The notes beneath the pieces were generated by a model. It made no database searches. It had not been told where the DNA came from and worked only from the letters and a program-made list of their open reading frames with translations. A stretch of 64,000 nucleotides of DNA, from NCBI RefSeq assembly GCF_007829835.1, contig NZ_VIWP01000003.1:558001-622000 (forward strand), written 5' to 3'. The stretch is from Neorhizobium alkalisoli (GTDB lineage Bacteria > Pseudomonadota > Alphaproteobacteria > Rhizobiales > Rhizobiaceae). Shown here one piece after another: positions 43,802-54,033 of this stretch (within the stretch, counting starts at the first letter, position 1; every line of letters starts with the position of its first letter). A program made the translations under genes and the position numbers.

Positions 43802-43939
43802 AATCTCCCCCCTTGTGGGGGAGATGTCACGAAGTGACAGAGGGGAGTGAGCAACGGTTTGGCAAATTCGAGGCGAACGAGGAGTGTGGAGACACCCCCT
43901 CTGCCCTGCCGGGCATCTCCCCCCACAAGGGGGAAGATC
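43802..43939. repeat. RIME-like palindromic intergenic element, family A, copy 5
   Basis: AATCTCCCCCCTTGTGGGGG with GTCACGAAGTGACAGAGGGG on the left, CCCTGCCGGGCATCTCCCCC and ACAAGGGGGAAGATC on the right. Located between convergent sufE and DUF6456 genes. Confidence 0.84.
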
Positions 43940-43958
43940 CTTATGCCGCACCCTCCCC

Positions 43959-44813
43959 TTACAAAACCGGCCGGAACCCGTCTGCGCCCCAATGATGGCT
44001 CCGGCGCCGCACATCCGGCCTTGGCGGATCGTAATGCCGTGCGAGTGCCAGAAGTGCCGTCCGCAGCATCAGTTTTGCCGAGCGGGCCGGCCATTGGCGT
44101 TCGCGTTCCACCAGCTCCAGGCCCTTGCCGAAGCAGCAGACATCGATGGCAACGCCCGACAGTTCCGGCCCCATCGCCTCCATCGCATCTGAAAAGCGTG
44201 TGCGCGCGGCGAGTGCGCTGTCGGTGATATCGACCTTGCCGCCGGCACTACCCTTGGCGCGGGAGGAAAGACGCGGTTCCCAGCTGGCGGTGATACGCGG
44301 CTGCATCTGGCCGCGGGTGAAATCCGACAGCAGCCGCTCGCCGGCCTCCACCGCCATCGGCGGCATGAAGGGACCGCCGTCGCGATCCTTCAATCGTGCC
44401 ACGGCGCCGAGCGGTGATTCGGCCAGATTGATGCGCACCGGCTGGCGACTGCCCTCGACCTCCATAGTCGCCGTTTCCACCTCGCGATGCTGGGTGAGAA
44501 ACGCCTCTTCACGCTCTGCCATTGCCCGCCGGATGAACGACGTGGCTGTGGCGGATGCCGCAATCCGATCGCCCTGTCGTTCCGCAAGACCGAGCGACAG
44601 GGCCTGAGCCAAAGTTTCCTCCGGGTGGTGGCGCCTTGTGACGCCAGTCAGGCAGATCTGCCCTTCTTCCATGTTCTCGACCGCGCAGGCGCCCTGCAGA
44701 AGATGGCGCATCAGCACTATCAGCGCCTTGCGGCCGGCAGCCGCGGGATCACCGCCAGACGTCTTGTGAGGCAGGTTCAGGTTTTTACTCATGGGATTAG
44801 CACTTTCCCTCAT
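43959..44813 (-). CDS. DUF6456 domain protein
   Basis: A 284-residue cytoplasmic protein. The C-terminal two thirds (PLGAVARLKDRDGGPFMPPMAVEAGERL, then ITASWEPRL and IDVCCFGKGLELVERERQWPARSAKLMLRTAL) fit DUF6456, a family found next to a helix-turn-helix protein in Rhizobiales. I see no catalytic motif. The start overlaps the stop of that helix-turn-helix gene by four bases (ATGA), and ATG 44792 is an alternative. Function unknown; a DNA-related role is an inference from the partner. Confidence 0.83.
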   Translation of the reverse strand: MRESANPMSKNLNLPHKTSGGDPAAAGRKALIVLMRHLLQGACAVENMEEGQICLTGVTRRHHPEETLAQALSLGLAERQGDRIAASATATSFIRRAMAEREEAFLTQHREVETATMEVEGSRQPVRINLAESPLGAVARLKDRDGGPFMPPMAVEAGERLLSDFTRGQMQPRITASWEPRLSSRAKGSAGGKVDITDSALAARTRFSDAMEAMGPELSGVAIDVCCFGKGLELVERERQWPARSAKLMLRTALLALARHYDPPRPDVRRRSHHWGADGFRPVL

Positions 44814-45553
44814 CGGCTGCTTGCCTGCGAAATGCCGAAGACAGCACCGACCATGCGTTCGATGACGCAGACGAATTCGTCGAAGGCGGAATCATCGCGC
44901 CGATCCTCGACCACATGACAGGCATGGCTGACCGTGGTGCGATCGACGCCAAAAGCATCGGCGATATCGCGCTGCTGGACCTGCAGCACGACGTGGCAGA
45001 CATAGATGGCGATCTGGCGGGAATGGCAGTTGAGGCGCCGGCGATCACGGCGCATCAGCATGCGGTCCGAGAGCAGACCGACCACGTCGCCGACAAGCTG
45101 CCGCACCGCCCGGCAGGCCGTGCGCAAGGTCAGGCTTTCGGGCAATTGCGGATGCGAGCCGCCCGGAAAACCATCGAGCGCATCGGCAATGGCAGGCAGG
45201 TCCGATACCGGCAAAAGTTCGGACATATCGGGCAGCGCCAGCATGGCGGCCAGCGCCTGGCCCGCACCTTGTGCCGGTTTGGCGAGGGCGAGCGGAGCGT
45301 CCGGCCCGACGGCAATATCGAAAGATCCGGTGAGCGTAGCCGCGGGCATGGCGGGCTCATCGCTTTGTGATGATTGCAGCAATGGCCGCGATTCGGCGCT
45401 TTCAGCGGTGGGGTCGATTGTGCAAGCGGCACGATCGTCAGAGGCAGCCGAATGAATCGCCCCGCTCTCCTCCATCGCGCCTGCGCGTTCTCCCTGTTGC
45501 ATACTGGCTTTAATACCGTCCTGCAGCGGATCGATCTGTTTTTGCAGAGGCAT
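44810..45553 (-). CDS. DnaA domain IV-like helix-turn-helix protein
   Basis: A 247-residue protein with a low-complexity N-terminal part (residues 1-110) and a C-terminal domain like the DNA-binding domain IV of DnaA: RQIAIYVCHVVLQVQQRDIADAFGVDRTTVSHACHVVED (residues about 180-218), where DRTTVSHA parallels the DnaA signature that reads DHTTV-xHA. No AAA+ ATPase motifs are present, so it is not DnaA itself. It could bind DnaA-box-like sites. It is coupled to the DUF6456 gene. ATG 45553 has GGAG upstream. Confidence 0.8.
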   Translation of the reverse strand: MPLQKQIDPLQDGIKASMQQGERAGAMEESGAIHSAASDDRAACTIDPTAESAESRPLLQSSQSDEPAMPAATLTGSFDIAVGPDAPLALAKPAQGAGQALAAMLALPDMSELLPVSDLPAIADALDGFPGGSHPQLPESLTLRTACRAVRQLVGDVVGLLSDRMLMRRDRRRLNCHSRQIAIYVCHVVLQVQQRDIADAFGVDRTTVSHACHVVEDRRDDSAFDEFVCVIERMVGAVFGISQASSR

Positions 45554-45704
45554 GAGAAACTCCATAAAATAGGAATTAATTCACATATCTTACTGCATGC
45601 CAGAGAGAGGAGGAAATTGGAAGGGCAGGTTTTTTGCAATAAATACAAAATTCCGTTGGAAGCCCTTCAATTCATATGGGATTTTTTTCCTCATCATCAT
45701 CAAC

Positions 45705-45728
45705 AAAAAACCGGGCTCAGGGCCCGGT
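45705..45728 (-). terminator. intrinsic terminator of mucR
   Basis: On the minus strand, ACCGGGC-CCTGA-GCCCGGT followed by TTTTT. It lies about 100 bases after the mucR stop. Confidence 0.85.
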
Positions 45729-45829
45729 CTTTGTTGGTATTCCATTTGGTGTCCGCCCGGCCCGCCGCCTGTCTCCGGAGTGATATCCGGTGACGTGGCG
45801 GCAGATCGGCCGTTTCTTTTGGCTTAAAC

Positions 45830-46261
45830 TTAAGCCTTGCCGCGACGACGGCGCTGGCCGAGGCCCATTTCCTTGGCGAGGCGCGAGCGGGCTTCCGCAT
45901 AGGCCGGAGCAACCATCGGATAGTCGGCCGGCAGGCCCCACTTTTCGCGGTATTCTTCCGGCGTCATGTTGTAATGCGTCATCAGGTGACGCTTCAGCGA
46001 CTTGAACTTCATGCCGTCTTCCAGGCAGATCAGGTAATCGTCCTCGATGGACTTCTTGATCGGAACCGGCGGCTTCGGCTTTTCGACCGCAGCTGCGACC
46101 GGTGCCGGGGAAGAGGTGCTGCTCAGCGCCGTATGAACGTCGGCGATGAGGTGGGAAAGATCCCCGACGGGGACCACGTGGTTGCTCACATAGGCAGCCA
46201 CGATATCTGCGGTCAGCTCGACCAGCAGTTCCGGGCCTTTGCCCAATGCGATTTCTGTCAT
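45830..46261 (-). CDS. mucR: MucR/Ros family zinc-finger transcriptional regulator
   Basis: A 143-residue global regulator of exopolysaccharide, motility and cell-cycle genes in rhizobia. The N-terminal region ([21 protein letters not shown]) oligomerises; the prokaryotic zinc finger is C79-L-E-D82...H92...H97 ([20 protein letters not shown]), so Asp replaces the second cysteine, a variant known in this family. The C-terminus [28 protein letters not shown] is diagnostic. ATG 46261 has AGGAGA upstream. Confidence 0.93.
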   Translation of the reverse strand: MTEIALGKGPELLVELTADIVAAYVSNHVVPVGDLSHLIADVHTALSSTSSPAPVAAAVEKPKPPVPIKKSIEDDYLICLEDGMKFKSLKRHLMTHYNMTPEEYREKWGLPADYPMVAPAYAEARSRLAKEMGLGQRRRRGKA

Positions 46262-46694
46262 CTTCAGTCTCCTGTTTTCATCTTGCGACGGATCCGCGAC
46301 CTCCGCGGTACCGGCGCCCTGCACAGCGCTGATGGTACTTGGCTACCGCTCGCATTGTCCGAAGACTGAAACCTACCCCTAAGTTTCATGCGAGCGACAA
46401 ACGCATGTTCCACCTGACATTGCTCTGCACCAGACGTATTCACATGTTTCGCGTGCATATTTCAAGCCTGCACGCGTACCGTATACGTGAAAACATCTGA
46501 ACTAGACCAGCATCAACGCTCTACTGTACCTGAATTAGCACCCTGTAGAAAAAAGTCCAACTGCGAAATCTAGTAATGCCTCAGGTTTTTCCACCCGATT
46601 TGCGCCACAAATCTGAATTACTGACAGAAGCTCGAGAAATTCCTTAATTATGACAAGCTTATAGCTCGTTTGCAGCAGGCTATATTGGCTGAGA
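46262..46694. promoter_or_regulatory. long AT-rich upstream region of mucR
   Basis: A 433-base gap between mucR and the end of mrpG with no gene. It is AT-richer than its surroundings, especially 46500-46690, and has several T-rich stretches of the kind MucR/Ros proteins bind. ACCGTATACG (46478-46487) repeats part of the toxin-module palindrome at 39385. Promoters for mucR and autoregulatory sites are expected here. Confidence 0.5.
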
Positions 46695-47024
46695 TTAATT
46701 CTTCATCTCATCAACGACCGTGCGGTCGCACAATGAATAACCGGCCCGGCGCGAAGCAATCGCCAGTAGATGTGCCGATACCGGCGCGGTCAATACAAAG
46801 AACAGAAAGCCCGCAAGTGCGCGCGCCAGGGTTGAAATATCGCCCGAATGGATGCCGACGGCCAGAAGAAGCAGCCCCGATCCGACCGTTCCGGCCTTTG
46901 AGGCGGCATGCATGCGGGTATAGACGTCCGGCAGGCGGTTGAGCCCGATTGCCGCGACCAGTGCAAAGGCCGCGCCGGCAAGAATCAGGATGGCGGTGAC
47001 AAGTGCGAACAGCGTTTCGATCAT
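46695..47024 (-). CDS. mrpG: Na+(K+)/H+ antiporter subunit G
   Basis: A 109-residue subunit with three hydrophobic helices and the MnhG motif [22 protein letters not shown] (residues about 27-48). It is the last gene of the minus-strand mrpABCDEFG operon and overlaps mrpF by four bases. The Mrp/Pha complex exchanges monovalent cations for protons at the inner membrane and supports pH and salt tolerance. Confidence 0.93.
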   Translation of the reverse strand: MIETLFALVTAILILAGAAFALVAAIGLNRLPDVYTRMHAASKAGTVGSGLLLLAVGIHSGDISTLARALAGFLFFVLTAPVSAHLLAIASRRAGYSLCDRTVVDEMKN

Positions 47025-47539
47025 CGGCTCTTCTTACCCCGTGATGTTTCGGCTGCAGGCTTTTTCTTCGGCGCGCCGGCTGTGCTTTGCTTTTTGGGCG
47101 CCGCATCCGCAGGCTTTGCGGCTTTCGATTTTGTGCTGGCCGGTTTTGCGCCCGTGGTTTTCGCAGGCGCCTTGGCGGCCTTCTTTGCCGGCTTGGCTGC
47201 GGGCTGGGCCGGGGCAGCAATGTCGGGCGCCTCCCCTGCCGCTCCCTCCGCTTCCGGCACCTGCATGCGCGGCATGATGAAACGCGCGAAAGCGACGGTG
47301 GCAAGGAAGCCGACGAGGCCCAGCGCGATGGCGATGTCCACATAAAGCGTAAAGCCGGTGCGGATGGCGATCAGGGCGATGAAACCGATGACGATGCCGA
47401 CCAGCATGTCGAGTGCCACGACCCGGTCCGGCAGGGTCGGGCCGCGCACGACACGCCAGACTGTAGCCAAGAAGGCGACCGCCAGCACGATCATGGCAAG
47501 CCAGACCGACCAGGAAAGAATGGCTGCGGAAGCCGTCAT
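47021..47539 (-). CDS. mrpF: Na+(K+)/H+ antiporter subunit F with Lys/Ala/Pro-rich tail
   Basis: A 172-residue protein whose first 90 residues are a normal MrpF (three helices; [19 protein letters not shown] at about residues 26-44). Residues about 92-172 form an extra hydrophilic tail of Ala, Pro and Lys repeats ([30 protein letters not shown]), similar in composition to histone-H1-like proteins. MrpF is usually about 90-100 residues. It overlaps mrpE and mrpG by four bases each. Confidence 0.92.
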   Translation of the reverse strand: MTASAAILSWSVWLAMIVLAVAFLATVWRVVRGPTLPDRVVALDMLVGIVIGFIALIAIRTGFTLYVDIAIALGLVGFLATVAFARFIMPRMQVPEAEGAAGEAPDIAAPAQPAAKPAKKAAKAPAKTTGAKPASTKSKAAKPADAAPKKQSTAGAPKKKPAAETSRGKKSR

Positions 47540-48009
47540 CGGAACGCCTCCATGATCTTGCGCTCGAAGCCTTCGGCAATCTCCCGTTTCGTCGTCTCGA
47601 TATCCGAGCAATCGATGGCATGGACGTAAAGCGTCTTGCGGTCGGCCGAAACATCGACCGACAGCGTGCCGGGCGTCAGGGTAATCAGATTGGCGAGAAG
47701 GGTGATTTCCATGTCGCGATCGACGGTGAGCGGGAAGGCAAAAATGCCGGGCTTCAGATCCATGTCGCGACGCGTCACCAGAACCGCAACCTTCCAGGCC
47801 GATAGCGCCAGTTCCTTGAAGAAGAGGACGAGCAGCGAAAGGATGCGCCCGAGCCGGCCGACATAACCGGAAACACCGATCTCGCCGCGCACGACCCAGA
47901 TTGCAAGGCTGCCGAGGATGAAACCGAAAACGAGGTTGAGCAGCGAGGCGCTGCCGGTAATCGCCACCCAGACGACGGCAAAGATCAGCGAAAGGATGTA
48001 GATCGTCAT
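47536..48009 (-). CDS. mrpE: Na+(K+)/H+ antiporter subunit E
   Basis: A 157-residue MnhE family subunit with hydrophobic N-terminal helices ([21 protein letters not shown]) and the soluble C-terminal part holding [30 protein letters not shown] (residues about 108-137), the family signature. Overlaps mrpD and mrpF by four bases. Confidence 0.93.
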   Translation of the reverse strand: MTIYILSLIFAVVWVAITGSASLLNLVFGFILGSLAIWVVRGEIGVSGYVGRLGRILSLLVLFFKELALSAWKVAVLVTRRDMDLKPGIFAFPLTVDRDMEITLLANLITLTPGTLSVDVSADRKTLYVHAIDCSDIETTKREIAEGFERKIMEAFR

Positions 48010-49598
48010 GGGTTTCCTCCCCTACCCAAATCCGAGGGGCCAAAGACGGAGGCGATATAGGCGGTGGGATCGGCGAGGCTGAGGGCAGCCCTCTGGCTGA
48101 GCTGCAGCAGCGGCTCGGGATAAAGGCCGAAGATGAGCGTCAGAGCAGCAAAACCGATGACCGGCAGGGCCGTGGTCTTGTCGGAGAAGAAGCCGGCCGG
48201 CTCTTCGTCCGCAGCAGGCATTCCTGCTTCGGCAAGCGGCCGCCAATAGGCGAGCAGAAAAACACGGCCGAGCGCGATCGTTACGAGAAAGGCCTGGATC
48301 AACATGGCGGCTGCGAGCCACCACGCGCCGATATCGATGGCGGCTTTCAGGAGCGACACTTTTGGCCAGAGGCCGGCAAGCGGCGGCAGGCCCGCGGCCG
48401 AGAGGAAAAGCAGGAAGGAAGTTATCGCGAATGGGAATGACCGGCGCCAAATGCCGCCCATCGTCGCCAGCGACCAGCTGCCGCCGATCCGGGCTGCTTC
48501 TGCCGCCACGAGATAAAGCGCGGTCATGGTGATGATCGAGGTCAGCGCATAAAGGATGCTGCCGGACACGGCGGCCGGTGTGCCGATCGCAACACCCGCC
48601 AGCATGTTGCCGATGCCGGCGATGACGAGATACCCGATCAGCCGGCGGATATCGTGCTGGGCGAGCGCGCCGAGGGCCGCGACGATCAGCGTGAGCGCCG
48701 CGGCGATCGCCATGACGAGGCTCAACTGTTCGCGCTGCACCGGCATCAGCATGATCGTGACCCTGAGCAGCGCATAGATGCCGACCTTGGTCAGCAGGCC
48801 ACCGAACAGGGCGGATACGACGATACGCGGCGTGTGATAGGAGGCCGGCAGCCAGAAATTGACCGGGAAGACCGCCGCCTTCATGGCAAACGCCAGAACG
48901 AAAAGGCCGGTCAGGGTGACGAGCGGTGCGCCCGAGGGCAGCGTCGCCGCCTTGCGGGCGATATCGGCCATGTTGAGCGTGCCGAAGATCGCATAGAGGT
49001 AACCGACGGCGATCAGGAACAGGGTCGTGGCGATCAGGTTGAGGATGGCATATTTCAGGGCGCCGTCGATCTGCCGCGGTTCCGAGCCGAGAACCAGCAG
49101 GCCGAAGGACGAAATCAGCAGGACTTCGAACCAGACATAGAGGTTAAAGATGTCGCCGGTGAGGAAGGAGCCGGACACGCCCGCCATCAGCAGCATCAGG
49201 AACGGATAAAAGCCGTAGCGCCGGCCGGCAGCATCGATATCCCTCAGTGCGTAGATGCCGGCCCCGAGAGCGGCAATCGCCGAGACCAGCGCCATCGCCG
49301 CGCCGAAAAGGTCTGCCGTAAAGGCGATACCGAAGGGCGGGAGCCAGCGACCCATGACCATGGTGACCGGCCCTTGATCAAGCACGCGCCAGAGCAGGCC
49401 GGCATCGAGGAGTACGAGAAGTGAGAGGCCGGCAAGCGCGATTGAGCCCTGGAGGCGTACCGACTTGCGGATCATCAGCAGGAAGGCGCCGAGGCCGATC
49501 ATCAGGACGACGGGGGCGACGACCAGCCACTCGCCCAGCGGTGGGGGCGTGAGGATCAGGGCGGCAGAGAGATCGACGGCGGATTGCGGGGCGGCCAT
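48006..49598 (-). CDS. mrpD: Na+(K+)/H+ antiporter subunit D
   Basis: A 530-residue membrane subunit of about 14 helices, homologous to the NuoM/NuoN proton channels of complex [24 protein letters not shown] (with the key Glu), [20 protein letters not shown] and the central Lys and His residues are conserved. ATG 49598 follows AGGGAGCG. Unlike the other genes of the operon it is separated from its upstream neighbour, by 196 bases that contain a family B repeat. Confidence 0.95.
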   Translation of the reverse strand: MAAPQSAVDLSAALILTPPPLGEWLVVAPVVLMIGLGAFLLMIRKSVRLQGSIALAGLSLLVLLDAGLLWRVLDQGPVTMVMGRWLPPFGIAFTADLFGAAMALVSAIAALGAGIYALRDIDAAGRRYGFYPFLMLLMAGVSGSFLTGDIFNLYVWFEVLLISSFGLLVLGSEPRQIDGALKYAILNLIATTLFLIAVGYLYAIFGTLNMADIARKAATLPSGAPLVTLTGLFVLAFAMKAAVFPVNFWLPASYHTPRIVVSALFGGLLTKVGIYALLRVTIMLMPVQREQLSLVMAIAAALTLIVAALGALAQHDIRRLIGYLVIAGIGNMLAGVAIGTPAAVSGSILYALTSIITMTALYLVAAEAARIGGSWSLATMGGIWRRSFPFAITSFLLFLSAAGLPPLAGLWPKVSLLKAAIDIGAWWLAAAMLIQAFLVTIALGRVFLLAYWRPLAEAGMPAADEEPAGFFSDKTTALPVIGFAALTLIFGLYPEPLLQLSQRAALSLADPTAYIASVFGPSDLGRGGNP

Positions 49599-49627
49599 CA
49601 GCAATCGCTCCCTGTGTTTCGCGTTTG

Positions 49628-49765
49628 CCCCTCATCCGCCTGCCGGCACCTTCTCCCCGTAACGACGGGGAGAAGGGATATGCCGAACTGCCTCGCCTCT
49701 TCGAAGAGATGGCGCGAGGCACGTCCCCTCTCCCCGCGCGCGGGGAGAGGGCTAGGGTGAGGGGC
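49628..49765. repeat. palindromic repeat element, family B, between mrpC and mrpD (copy B3)
   Basis: Begins CCCCTCATCCGCCTGCCGGC, contains CTTCTCCCCGTAACGACGGG plus GAGAAG and TCTCCCCGCGCGCGGGGAGA, ends GGTGAGGGGC. Same element as the two copies inside copA, here in an intergenic place within the mrp operon. Confidence 0.88.
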
Positions 49766-49794
49766 TATGGTGGTCGCAAACATAAACACCTGCA

Positions 49795-50172
49795 TCAATA
49801 CCCCATCGGCGGCAGCGGTTCGTCGGTGGGTTCGGCGAGGCGCATTTTGTCGGTATTGTCGGTGCCGAGCTCCTGATAGGCGCGATAGGTCAGAACCAGA
49901 AGGAAGGCGAAGAAGGAAAACGAGATGACGATCGCCGTCAGGATCAGCGCCTGCGGCAGCGGGTTGGCGGCGACGGTCGAGAGTACGTCGGAACCGGCCG
50001 GAATGATCGGCGGTACTTCGCGGGTAAGACCGCCCGTCGTAAAAAGCAGAAGGTTGACCGCATTGCCGAGCAGCGCCACGCCAAGCAGGATGCGCACCGT
50101 GTATTTCGACAGCATCAGATAGATGGCGGCAGCAAAGAACAGGCCGATCAGGACGGCAAACAGCGTTTCCAT
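49795..50172 (-). CDS. mrpC: Na+(K+)/H+ antiporter subunit C
   Basis: A 125-residue NuoK-like subunit of three helices: [21 protein letters not shown], then ILLGVALLGNAVNLLLF and PLPQALILTAIVISFSFFAF, where PQALxLTAIVI is the family signature. Its ATG overlaps the mrpB stop (TGATG). Confidence 0.93.
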   Translation of the reverse strand: METLFAVLIGLFFAAAIYLMLSKYTVRILLGVALLGNAVNLLLFTTGGLTREVPPIIPAGSDVLSTVAANPLPQALILTAIVISFSFFAFLLVLTYRAYQELGTDNTDKMRLAEPTDEPLPPMGY

Positions 50173-50645
50173 CAGACATCCCCCCTTTTCTGCGGACCAT
50201 CAGGACCACTTTGGCGCTCGTCCGCTTCCGGTCCCGGTTCCTGCTCGAGCGCCAGCGCAATCGACGTGATGGCGCCGAGTACGACGAGATAGACCCCGAG
50301 ATCGAAGGACATGACGGTCGAGAGCGGGATTTCGGTGCCGAAAAGGTGCGGATAGATCCATAGCCCCGTCATGAAGGGCACGCCGGCAAAAAGCGAGATG
50401 GTGCCGGAGAGCGTCGACAGGAAAAGCCCGGCACCGGCAATTGCCATCGGATGAAAATGCAGCGCTCGGCGCACGGCGCCGACACCGAAGGCGATGCCAT
50501 AGAGAGCAAGGCCAGAGACGGCGATCAATCCGCCAATAAAGCCGCCGCCCGGCTCGTTATGGCCGCGCAACAGGACGAAGACGGAAAAGAGCAGTGTCAG
50601 CGCAGTGACGAAGGGGGCGACGGTGCGCAGGATCAGCGTGTTCAT
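50172..50645 (-). CDS. mrpB: Na+(K+)/H+ antiporter subunit B
   Basis: A 157-residue MnhB family subunit with four helices and [22 protein letters not shown] (residues about 29-50), the diagnostic motif. It overlaps mrpA by four bases and mrpC by one. Confidence 0.93.
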   Translation of the reverse strand: MNTLILRTVAPFVTALTLLFSVFVLLRGHNEPGGGFIGGLIAVSGLALYGIAFGVGAVRRALHFHPMAIAGAGLFLSTLSGTISLFAGVPFMTGLWIYPHLFGTEIPLSTVMSFDLGVYLVVLGAITSIALALEQEPGPEADERQSGPDGPQKRGDV

Positions 50646-52984
50646 GGCGTCTTGCCCCCTGCCCTGACCCGGATCAACGCCAGGACGGCCAGCCCGGTGA
50701 TCGTCACGACGGCGATTTCGCCGAGCGTGTCCGTGCCGCGGAAATCGACGATGATGACGTTCACGACATTGGCGCCGTGGGCGATGACCTTGGAATAGGC
50801 ATTGAAGAAATCGGTCAGAACATTGTCGAACGGCGTCTCGAACGTCTTCAAGAGAAGCAGCGTGAAACCAAGGCCGCAGGCGATGGCGAGAATGCCGTCG
50901 AACAGGCGCTGGCCGATCGGGCGACTGTCGGAGGGCGAGAGGCGCAGGCGGGTCATGACCAGCGCCAGAATGACGACCGACAGGGTTTCCACCATGAACT
51001 GCGTGAAGGAGAGATCCGGCGCACCGAACAGCAGAAAGATCACCGCAACGGCAAAACCCTGGATGCCGAGCGAAACGATCGCCGTCAGCCGGTCGCCGGC
51101 CCGCAGGACAGCAGCTATGCCAATCACCGCGATGCCGAGGAACAGTCCTTCCTGCACGAGAACGCCGCCGGCCGGTAATGGCGGCAGGCCGGGCAGTTCG
51201 CCGAAGACGATCGGCGGCACGAGCAGCATGGCGGCAACGAGGACGAAGGTGATGGTGATGTAGATTTCCAGCCGTCCCGGCTGAACGATGCGGGTGACGG
51301 AGGCCGCAAAATGCAGGAGCGCGTTCAGCGCCGTGTCAAAACCGCGATCCGGGCCGGGGCCGAGGCTTTCGAACAGGGCGGCCATCAGGCTGCGGACTCG
51401 CGACAGCTTCCAGAAGATTGCCAGTCCGAACGCGATCGTCACCAGCGAGAGGAAAAGCGGCAGGCCGATATGCGGCAGGGTGGAAATGTCGATCGTCACC
51501 GTCTCATGCAGGATGGCCGAGGCCATGGGCGACGAGACGTAAGTGTGCACGACACCGCTTGCGAGACCCGCAACGAGGCCGGCCAGTGCCAGCGCGGCAG
51601 GCCCGAGAAAGATCGAAAGCGGTGCTTCGTGGATGTGATGCCGAACACCTTCGTGGTGTGCGAAAACACCGAGAAACGGCTTGAAGGCGATGCCGAAAGC
51701 AACGGCAAACATCAGCGCATTGCCGATCAGTGCCAGCGTCGTGAAAAAGACGGCGCGCGGATTGCCGGCGGCGAGCGCGGCATAGATCTCTTCCTTGGCG
51801 AGAAAGCCGAAGAACAGCGGCAGGCCGGCCATCGACAGCGCGGCAAGCACGGCGGCGGCGAAGGTCCAGGGCATGAACTTGCGTAGACCGGCGAGCTTGG
51901 AAATATCGCGGGTGCCGGCCTCGTGGTCGATGGCGCCGACGATCATGAAAAGCGCACCCTTGAACAGCGCATGCGCCACCAGATAAAGCACCGCCGCCTC
52001 GACCGCATGCGGCGAACCGAAGCCGGTCAGCATGACGAGCAGGCCGAGCGAGGCCATGGTCGTATAGGCGAGCATCATCTTCATGTCGGTATGGCGCAGC
52101 GCCATCAGCGCGCCGGCCACCAGCGTGATGCCACCGAAAAAGGGAAGCAGGATTTCCCAGGCGGGCGTGGCGCCGAGCGCCGGCTGCAGCCGCATCAGCA
52201 AATAGACGCCGGCCTTCACCATGGTCGCCGAATGCAGATAGGCGGAGACCGGTGTCGGCGCTTCCATGGCATTGGGCAGCCAGAAATGGAAAGGGAACTG
52301 CGCCGATTTGGTAAAGCAGCCGCCGAGGACCAGAAGCAGGATGGCGAGATAGAACGGGCTTTCGCGCAGGCTGGTTTCCATATGGATCAGCAGCGACATC
52401 TGGGTAATGCCGGTGACATCCCAGAGCAGAACGAGGCCGGCAAGAAGGCAGAGACCGCCACCTCCGGTCACCAGCAACGCCTGCAGCGCCGCGCGCCTTG
52501 CTGCCGGCCGTTCATGGTCAAAGCCGATCAGCAGGAAGGAGGCGATCGAGGTCAGTTCCCAATAGGCAAACAGCATCAGAAAGCTGTCGGACACGACAAG
52601 CCCGAGCATGGCGCCCATGAAGAGCAGCATGAAGGCGAGGAAGCGTCCCTGATGCGGATGCCCCTTCAGGTAACCGCCGGAATAGATGACGATCAGCGTG
52701 CCGATACCGGTGACGAGGGCCGCGAAGGTGAGCGACAGGCCGTCGAGAAACCAGGAGAAGGAAAGATTGAGGCTCGGCGCCCACATGTAACCGCCGGTCA
52801 CCACCTCGCCTCTGGAAATCTCGCCGAAGAAGCGCAGGAAATTGAGGAAGGAGAGGAAAGGCGCAAGCGCCAGAAACCAGGCAGCCCTGGCGCCGAAACG
52901 GCCGACCAGAACAGGAGCGAGTGCCGCTGCCAGAAAGGGCAGGAAAAGTGCCGCGAACGTCCATGCCGGGGCGTTCATGCCCAT
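50642..52984 (-). CDS. mrpA: Na+(K+)/H+ antiporter subunit A
   Basis: A 780-residue subunit with about 20 helices. The N-terminal NuoL-like part includes [36 protein letters not shown] and [36 protein letters not shown], and the C-terminus has the MrpA-specific extension ([24 protein letters not shown], about residues 660-683). First gene of the operon; GGAGGGTAGGG precedes the start, and ATG 52978 is an equal alternative. It conducts cation and proton in the heptameric complex. Confidence 0.95.
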   Translation of the reverse strand: MGMNAPAWTFAALFLPFLAAALAPVLVGRFGARAAWFLALAPFLSFLNFLRFFGEISRGEVVTGGYMWAPSLNLSFSWFLDGLSLTFAALVTGIGTLIVIYSGGYLKGHPHQGRFLAFMLLFMGAMLGLVVSDSFLMLFAYWELTSIASFLLIGFDHERPAARRAALQALLVTGGGGLCLLAGLVLLWDVTGITQMSLLIHMETSLRESPFYLAILLLVLGGCFTKSAQFPFHFWLPNAMEAPTPVSAYLHSATMVKAGVYLLMRLQPALGATPAWEILLPFFGGITLVAGALMALRHTDMKMMLAYTTMASLGLLVMLTGFGSPHAVEAAVLYLVAHALFKGALFMIVGAIDHEAGTRDISKLAGLRKFMPWTFAAAVLAALSMAGLPLFFGFLAKEEIYAALAAGNPRAVFFTTLALIGNALMFAVAFGIAFKPFLGVFAHHEGVRHHIHEAPLSIFLGPAALALAGLVAGLASGVVHTYVSSPMASAILHETVTIDISTLPHIGLPLFLSLVTIAFGLAIFWKLSRVRSLMAALFESLGPGPDRGFDTALNALLHFAASVTRIVQPGRLEIYITITFVLVAAMLLVPPIVFGELPGLPPLPAGGVLVQEGLFLGIAVIGIAAVLRAGDRLTAIVSLGIQGFAVAVIFLLFGAPDLSFTQFMVETLSVVILALVMTRLRLSPSDSRPIGQRLFDGILAIACGLGFTLLLLKTFETPFDNVLTDFFNAYSKVIAHGANVVNVIIVDFRGTDTLGEIAVVTITGLAVLALIRVRAGGKTP

Positions 52985-53157
52985 ATGCCCTACCCTCCAG
53001 AATGGATCCGTTCCCCTGCGGATCCTGCAAGTCCACCGAATTTCTAGGGTAAAGCCCCCACCGCCTCAAGCACTTGCGGGCAAGAAACACAGAAAGCTGA
53101 TCTTTATTCCGGCCCTTGTGATGCCTATCTATGGGTCAAACGAAAGGGATATTTGCC

Positions 53158-53568
53158 ATGTCCGATGTCACCACACCCAAAGTTGCCAAAACCGACGCCG
53201 AATGGCGGGAAGAACTGACGCCCGAACAGTATTACATCCTGCGCCAGGCCGGCACGGAGCGTGCCTTTACCGGTCCGTTCTGGAATTCCCATGAAAAGGG
53301 GATTTACAGCTGCGCCGGCTGTGGCGAGGACTTGTTCGTCTCCGATACGAAATTCGATTCCGGCTGCGGCTGGCCGAGCTATTTCGAGGCGGTGAAGCCC
53401 GATGCCGTCAAGGAATTGCGCGATACGACGCATGGCATGGTGCGCACCGAAGTGCGCTGCGCCAATTGCAACGGCCATCTCGGCCACGTCTTCCCGGACG
53501 GCCCGCCGCCGACCGGCCTGCGCTATTGCATCAACGGCCATGCGATGAACTTTACGCCGCTGAAATGA
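53158..53568 (+). CDS. msrB: peptide-methionine (R)-S-oxide reductase MsrB
   Basis: A 136-residue enzyme that reduces methionine-R-sulfoxide in oxidised proteins. Zinc ligands are CAGC and CANC, the catalytic cysteine lies in [12 protein letters not shown] at the end, and [11 protein letters not shown] forms the active-site wall. ATG 53158 follows AAAGGGAT. Divergent from the mrp operon; terminator at 53597. Confidence 0.95.
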   Translation: MSDVTTPKVAKTDAEWREELTPEQYYILRQAGTERAFTGPFWNSHEKGIYSCAGCGEDLFVSDTKFDSGCGWPSYFEAVKPDAVKELRDTTHGMVRTEVRCANCNGHLGHVFPDGPPPTGLRYCINGHAMNFTPLK

Positions 53569-53596
53569 GTTCTGCCGATCGACACGATCACAAGAC

Positions 53597-53624
53597 AAGC
53601 GCCTCGGAAACGGGGCGCTTTTTT
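53597..53624 (+). terminator. intrinsic terminator of msrB
   Basis: Ten-bp stem AAGCGCCTCG / CGGGGCGCTT (one T-G pair) closed by a GAAA tetraloop and followed by TTTT. Confidence 0.9.
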
Positions 53625-53758
53625 GTTTGTGCGGGTCAGGAGGAGGCGAGCAGAATCAACAGGCGAGATCAAAAATAAAACAACTTTAAGATGATTTTCG
53701 ATTCCATCTCTGCTAAGAGAATTCATCGGCGGGGAGCCGGGTTTCAAAGGGGGTGGGC

Positions 53759-54022
53759 ATGTTGTTGACCAAGCACCTGGGGGAGCTGCTGCAGCAGCTC
53801 CAGGAAACTGAGCTGGCGAAACGGAACGAGAGTGCCGACGGGCTGATTGCCGAGATCGAGGCTCTGGGCGTTTTCCTCGAAGGGATGGAAAAGACCAGTT
53901 CCGCCGAAAAAACGCCCTACGAGGTGAAGCTGTTCGATGGCTTCGATGGTCCGGCACTGATCCCCTACTCTCTCGGCCCACGCCCCGATACCTGCAAGAC
54001 CTGCGGCCAGAAACTGCCCTGA
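53759..54022 (+). CDS. hypothetical protein with C-terminal CxxC
   Basis: An 87-residue protein I do not recognise. Residues 1-50 are predicted helical and highly charged (LGELLQQLQETELAKRNESADGLIAEIEAL); the C-terminus ends CKTCGQKLP, half of a zinc-ribbon knuckle, suggesting metal binding by a dimer. AAAGGGGG precedes the start. A membrane-protein gene follows after 11 bases, so the two are co-transcribed. Confidence 0.7.
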   Translation: MLLTKHLGELLQQLQETELAKRNESADGLIAEIEALGVFLEGMEKTSSAEKTPYEVKLFDGFDGPALIPYSLGPRPDTCKTCGQKLP

Positions 54023-54033
54023 GGAGGACGGAC

